Of a stretch of DNA of 16,662 nucleotides, positions 13,822 through 16,662 are shown in pieces. Below the pieces are notes generated by a model. That model was not told where the DNA came from. It saw only the letters and a list, made by a program, of their open reading frames with translations, and searched no databases. Positions within the stretch are counted from its first letter, which is position 1, and each line of letters begins with the position of its first letter. This stretch comes from Dehalococcoidia bacterium (lineage in GTDB: Bacteria > Chloroflexota > Dehalococcoidia > GIF9 > AB-539-J10). The stretch lies in contig SOJB01000062.1 of assembly GCA_004376695.1 (NCBI GenBank), positions 1 to 16,662 of the forward strand, written 5' to 3'. A program made the position numbers and the translations under genes.

Positions 13822-15495
13822 ATGACAATCAGGGTTTTGGCGCCCGACGTAGTCTCCAAGATCGCTGCCGGCGAGGTGATTGAGAGGCCGGCTTCGGTGG
13901 TGAAGGAACTGATAGAGAATTCCCTCGATGCCGGGGCCACCCAGATTGCCGTGGAGGCTCAGGGCGGGGGAGTAGCGTTAATCAAGATGAGCGATAATGG
14001 GGCAGGTATCCCGGCTCCGGAGCTAGAACTTGCCTTTCAGAGACATGCTACGAGCAAGATCGACGACCTGGATGACCTCGAGAGAATCTCCAGCCTCGGC
14101 TTTCGGGGCGAAGCCCTGCCCAGCATCGCCGCTGTTGCCGAGGTGGAAGTCGCCACCCAGACATCTTCCGACACCGTCGGCAGCCAGGTGTGTTTCAGAA
14201 AGGGAGAGGTAACCCGTCGGGAGAGCCGGGCCAGACCGCAGGGTACCACCGTGACCGTGCGCCGGTTGTTTCGCTATTTCCCGGCGCGACTTAAGTTCCT
14301 CAAATCGGTGACCACCGAAAACAGCCACATCGCCCATTTGCTGAGCCAGTATGCTCTCGCTTTCCCCGAGGTCAGCTTCAGTCTGGTCCTTGACGGACGA
14401 AACACCCTGCGCACTGCGGGCAGTGGTGATCTGCGTGAGGTCGTAAGTGAGGTCTATGGTTCAGAGCCGGCCCAGAGGATGCTAGAGGTGCGATCGGCGG
14501 ACAGCCTGGTCAAAGTCAGCGGCCTGATAAGCCCGCCTTCGCTGGTTCGTTCTAATCGCAACTACCTGAGCTTCTTCGTCAATCGAAGGTGGGTGCGCAG
14601 TCCCCTGCTGACGCGGGCAACCGAGGAAGCCTATCGCGGCTTACTTATGGACGGCCGGCATCCCGTCGCGGTAATCAACGTCTCCCTGCCCCCTCAAGAC
14701 CTTGACGTCAACATTCACCCTGCCAAGGCACAGGTCAAGTTCTGCCATGACCAGGCTGTCTTCAGCAGTGTACAGAAAGCCGTAGAGGAGACACTGGCCA
14801 GGACACCGGTAGCCCGTCCCACGGCTGCGCCATTCTCGCTTAGCTCAGGGCAATGGCAGAGCCCCCGCATGATTACGGATAACGAGCCGGTTTTTGTCGT
14901 TGCCCGGCTGCCGACACTGGAATTACCGCTTTTGAGAGTACTGGGACAACTGGCCAACACCTACATCATCGCCGAGGGGCCAGACGGACTCTATCTCATC
15001 GACCAGCACGCTGCCCATGAGCGCATACTCTATGACCGGATTATGACACAGTGGCGGCAGAAGGAAGTTGAAGTCCAGGGGCTACTCCAGCCGATAACTA
15101 TAGAGCTTAGCCCCAGAGAGGAAGAAAGCATGAAAGCCGGCAATGAGCTTCTGGCCGCCTTCGGCTTTGCTGTCGACCCTTTCGGAAACAGAAGCTATCT
15201 GATACGCGCCGTACCGGCACTGATGGCCGGAGCCAATGTTGTTGAGATGGTAGGTGCGTTGCTTGATGACCTGGCGGGAAAGGAAGGGCCCGGTCCCTGG
15301 GAGGAGAAGATAGCTCAATCGTTGGCCTGCCATGGCGCTGTCACGGCCGGACAGCAGCTGGGCAGTGAGGAGATGCGGGAGTTGATAAAGCAGCTAGAGC
15401 AGACGAAGCAGCCGCGCACCTGTCCCCATGGCCGGTCAACCATAATTCATCTCAGTTCTCATCAACTGGAGAAAGAGTTCGGCAGGACAGGCTAA
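13822..15495 (+). CDS. mutL: DNA mismatch repair protein MutL
   Basis: MutL couples mismatch recognition by MutS to strand removal. The GHKL ATPase domain (about 1-330) shows ELIENSLDAGAT (E29, N33), SDNGAGI (57-63) and GFRGEAL (93-99). A short linker (about 335-370) joins the C-terminal dimerisation domain. The C-terminal endonuclease motif DQHA-x2-E-x4-E is present as DQHAAHERILYD (394-405), with aspartate for the last glutamate. The accessory motifs ACHGAV (C503) and CPHGRS (534-539) are also there. This indicates a nicking MutL of the MutH-independent type. At 557 residues it is on the short side, mainly from the linker. It lies 41 bases after pcrA with its own promoter. MutS is not in the window. 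Confidence 0.96.
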   Translation: MTIRVLAPDVVSKIAAGEVIERPASVVKELIENSLDAGATQIAVEAQGGGVALIKMSDNGAGIPAPELELAFQRHATSKIDDLDDLERISSLGFRGEALPSIAAVAEVEVATQTSSDTVGSQVCFRKGEVTRRESRARPQGTTVTVRRLFRYFPARLKFLKSVTTENSHIAHLLSQYALAFPEVSFSLVLDGRNTLRTAGSGDLREVVSEVYGSEPAQRMLEVRSADSLVKVSGLISPPSLVRSNRNYLSFFVNRRWVRSPLLTRATEEAYRGLLMDGRHPVAVINVSLPPQDLDVNIHPAKAQVKFCHDQAVFSSVQKAVEETLARTPVARPTAAPFSLSSGQWQSPRMITDNEPVFVVARLPTLELPLLRVLGQLANTYIIAEGPDGLYLIDQHAAHERILYDRIMTQWRQKEVEVQGLLQPITIELSPREEESMKAGNELLAAFGFAVDPFGNRSYLIRAVPALMAGANVVEMVGALLDDLAGKEGPGPWEEKIAQSLACHGAVTAGQQLGSEEMRELIKQLEQTKQPRTCPHGRSTIIHLSSHQLEKEFGRTG

Positions 15496-15527
15496 CCTGC
15501 CTTCCCCCGTCCCCGCTGTCGTGATGG

Positions 15528-15569
15528 CTCAGCAACTGGGTGGTGGCTTTGGTGGTGTTGCCTGCTGAG
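15528..15569. repeat. Inverted repeat between convergent mutL and reductase genes
   Basis: CTCAGCA (15528-15534) and TGCTGAG (15563-15569) form a 7-bp perfect stem around a 28-base GT-rich loop. It sits in the gap where the two genes converge and could help end transcription. However, neither strand has a T-tract after it, so a normal intrinsic terminator is not shown. Confidence 0.25.
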
Positions 15570-15594
15570 TGATCGATGCCGAAGCTGGCGCCAT
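15529..15594 (-). CDS. Possible 21-residue peptide after the reductase gene
   Basis: A 21-residue frame, MAPASASITQQATPPKPPPS plus a final cysteine, lies downstream of the aldo/keto reductase on the same strand. GGGAGGG (15603-15609 on the - strand) stands eight bases before its ATG, an apt ribosome-binding site. It is proline- and threonine-rich and resembles nothing I can name. The G-rich site could be chance, and the frame also overlaps the inverted repeat, so this is a weak candidate. Confidence 0.2.
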   Translation of the reverse strand: MAPASASITQQATPPKPPPSC

Positions 15595-15661
15595 GGGAGA
15601 TTCCCTCCCACTCAGGCCCTCCTTTGGACTGGCCGGGGGAACAGGGTTCTTGGCTTGGGTA

Positions 15662-16662
15662 CTAGGCGGCCATCTGGTCCTCATACTTCTGCTTTGCCTG
15701 GCGGAAGTACCGGACCTGTTCAGCGAGCATTTCCTGGATGGGGAGGTGGTACGGACACCTTTCTTCACAATCACCGCACTGGGTGCAGCTGGCCGCCTTC
15801 TCCACCGCGTCGGCGAAAAACGCGGCAGTGAAGAGCCGTTCCGGCGGCATTCGTTTAACCGTCGTGTCGGCACACATCATGAGCGATATCGGTATTTCCT
15901 GGGTGCAGGGTTGGCAGTAATCACAGCGACGGCAGAATCTGGTCCCCAGTTCGTCTCTCATCTTCTGCATCTCGCGTTGCTCTGCCACGCTCATTTCTCG
16001 TGGTCCCTGCAGCACGCGGACGATCTCCTCTATCTCACGGGGTTTTTCGATGCCGGGTATCGGCAATACGTCACGGAATTGAAAGAGGTACTTGAAGGCA
16101 ATGGTCACGTTATCCAGCGCCCCACCGGCCAGCGGTTTCATGGCTATGAAGCCGACGTCATGCTCCCGACACAAGGGCAGTAACTGGTCGGCGGGTTCGC
16201 AGGTGATGAAGTTGAAGGGGAACATCAGGCTCTCGAAGCGGCCTGATTTCACCGCTTCTTTGGCCACGTCTATCTGGTGCGAGGTGATGCCGATGTGTCT
16301 TATTACGCCTGCCTTCTTGGCCTCCTCTACTGCCGCCATTGGTCCTTTGGGGTCGAGGACTGTCTCCAGCGATTTGAAGTCACTGATCCCGTGGAACTGG
16401 TACAGGTCGATGTAGTCGACCCCGAGACGTTCCAGACTCAGCTTGAGGTGACTCTCCAGGCCTTCACGGGTTCGAGAGCCGGACTTGGTGGCGATGATGA
16501 CCTCTTGTCGACGTCCCTTGATGGCCCTGCCTATGCGCGCCTCGCTGGTGGTATAGGCGTTGGCCGTGTCGAGGAAGGTAACACCCAGGTCGAGGCACTT
16601 CCTGACCACAGCCACGGCCTCGTCATCAGAAACCCGCTGGATGGGAATGCCACCAAAACCCA
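15662..16662 (-). CDS. Aldo/keto reductase with C-terminal iron-sulfur motifs (N-terminus outside window)
   Basis: This oxidoreductase combines an AKR TIM barrel with a ferredoxin-like tail, as in COG1453 proteins. The frame stays open to the right edge and encodes GFGGIPIQRVSDDEAV before the internal GTG at 16615, so the true start lies beyond 16662. Barrel marks are FLDTANAYTTSE (the catalytic D and Y region), IATKSG, YIDLYQFHG (catalytic histidine) and HIGITSH. The C-terminal part has two cysteine clusters, FCRRCDYCQPC (C-x2-C-x2-C-x2-C) and CTQCGDCEERCPY (C-x2-C-x2-C-x3-C-P), the latter fit for a [4Fe-4S] cluster. No signal peptide can be judged. The substrate is unknown. It converges with mutL across a 166-base gap. 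Confidence 0.92.
   Translation of the reverse strand, partial: GFGGIPIQRVSDDEAVAVVRKCLDLGVTFLDTANAYTTSEARIGRAIKGRRQEVIIATKSGSRTREGLESHLKLSLERLGVDYIDLYQFHGISDFKSLETVLDPKGPMAAVEEAKKAGVIRHIGITSHQIDVAKEAVKSGRFESLMFPFNFITCEPADQLLPLCREHDVGFIAMKPLAGGALDNVTIAFKYLFQFRDVLPIPGIEKPREIEEIVRVLQGPREMSVAEQREMQKMRDELGTRFCRRCDYCQPCTQEIPISLMMCADTTVKRMPPERLFTAAFFADAVEKAASCTQCGDCEERCPYHLPIQEMLAEQVRYFRQAKQKYEDQMAA

Overview
The window holds 16 protein-coding genes and no RNA genes, CRISPR arrays or insertion sequences that I can see. The genes are bacterial. A PcrA/UvrD helicase next to an endonuclease-type MutL, RNase III, a COG1313-type radical SAM protein, a DUF362-like protein and an aldo/keto reductase with C-terminal iron-sulfur motifs, at moderate GC, fit an anaerobic bacterium. 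My best guess is Chloroflexota (Dehalococcoidia-like), but this rests on overall resemblance and not on a marker gene.

Region 1 (1-5460, + strand) is a compact signal-transduction cluster. It encodes a PAS histidine kinase cut by the left edge, a REC/HD-GYP response regulator, a stand-alone REC protein, a second PAS histidine kinase of the phytochrome-like transmitter type, its overlapping Rcp1-like REC partner, and a REC-HisKA-HATPase hybrid. Gaps are small or negative, so it is probably one operon. None of the six proteins has a DNA-binding output domain. The only effector domain is an HD-GYP phosphodiesterase whose GYP signature reads GLL.

Region 2 (5461-9227, + strand) starts with a small P-loop kinase-like gene broken by a single-base frameshift. 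An M17 leucyl aminopeptidase with its own promoter and a strong Shine-Dalgarno before a TTG start follows, overlapped by a UlaG-like metallo-beta-lactamase-fold hydrolase, and then by a DUF362-like protein.

Region 3 (9274-11413, - strand) reads rnc (RNase III), a 48-residue basic protein that I could find only by reading the gap, a COG1313 radical SAM protein, and acylphosphatase. Gaps are short or overlapping, so this also looks like one operon.

Region 4 (11414-15495) is a DNA-repair block. The promoter of pcrA faces that of rnc across about 165 bp, and mutL follows pcrA after 41 bp with its own strong promoter. That promoter carries a perfect dyad (TACACG-AAAA-CGTGTA) between its -35 and -10 boxes. 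The promoters of rnc, pcrA, mutL and the broken kinase gene all place the expected transcription start within a few bases of the start codon, suggesting leaderless or near-leaderless mRNAs.

Region 5 (15496-16662) is a convergent gap followed by an aldo/keto reductase on the - strand with two C-terminal cysteine clusters. Its N-terminus lies beyond the right edge.
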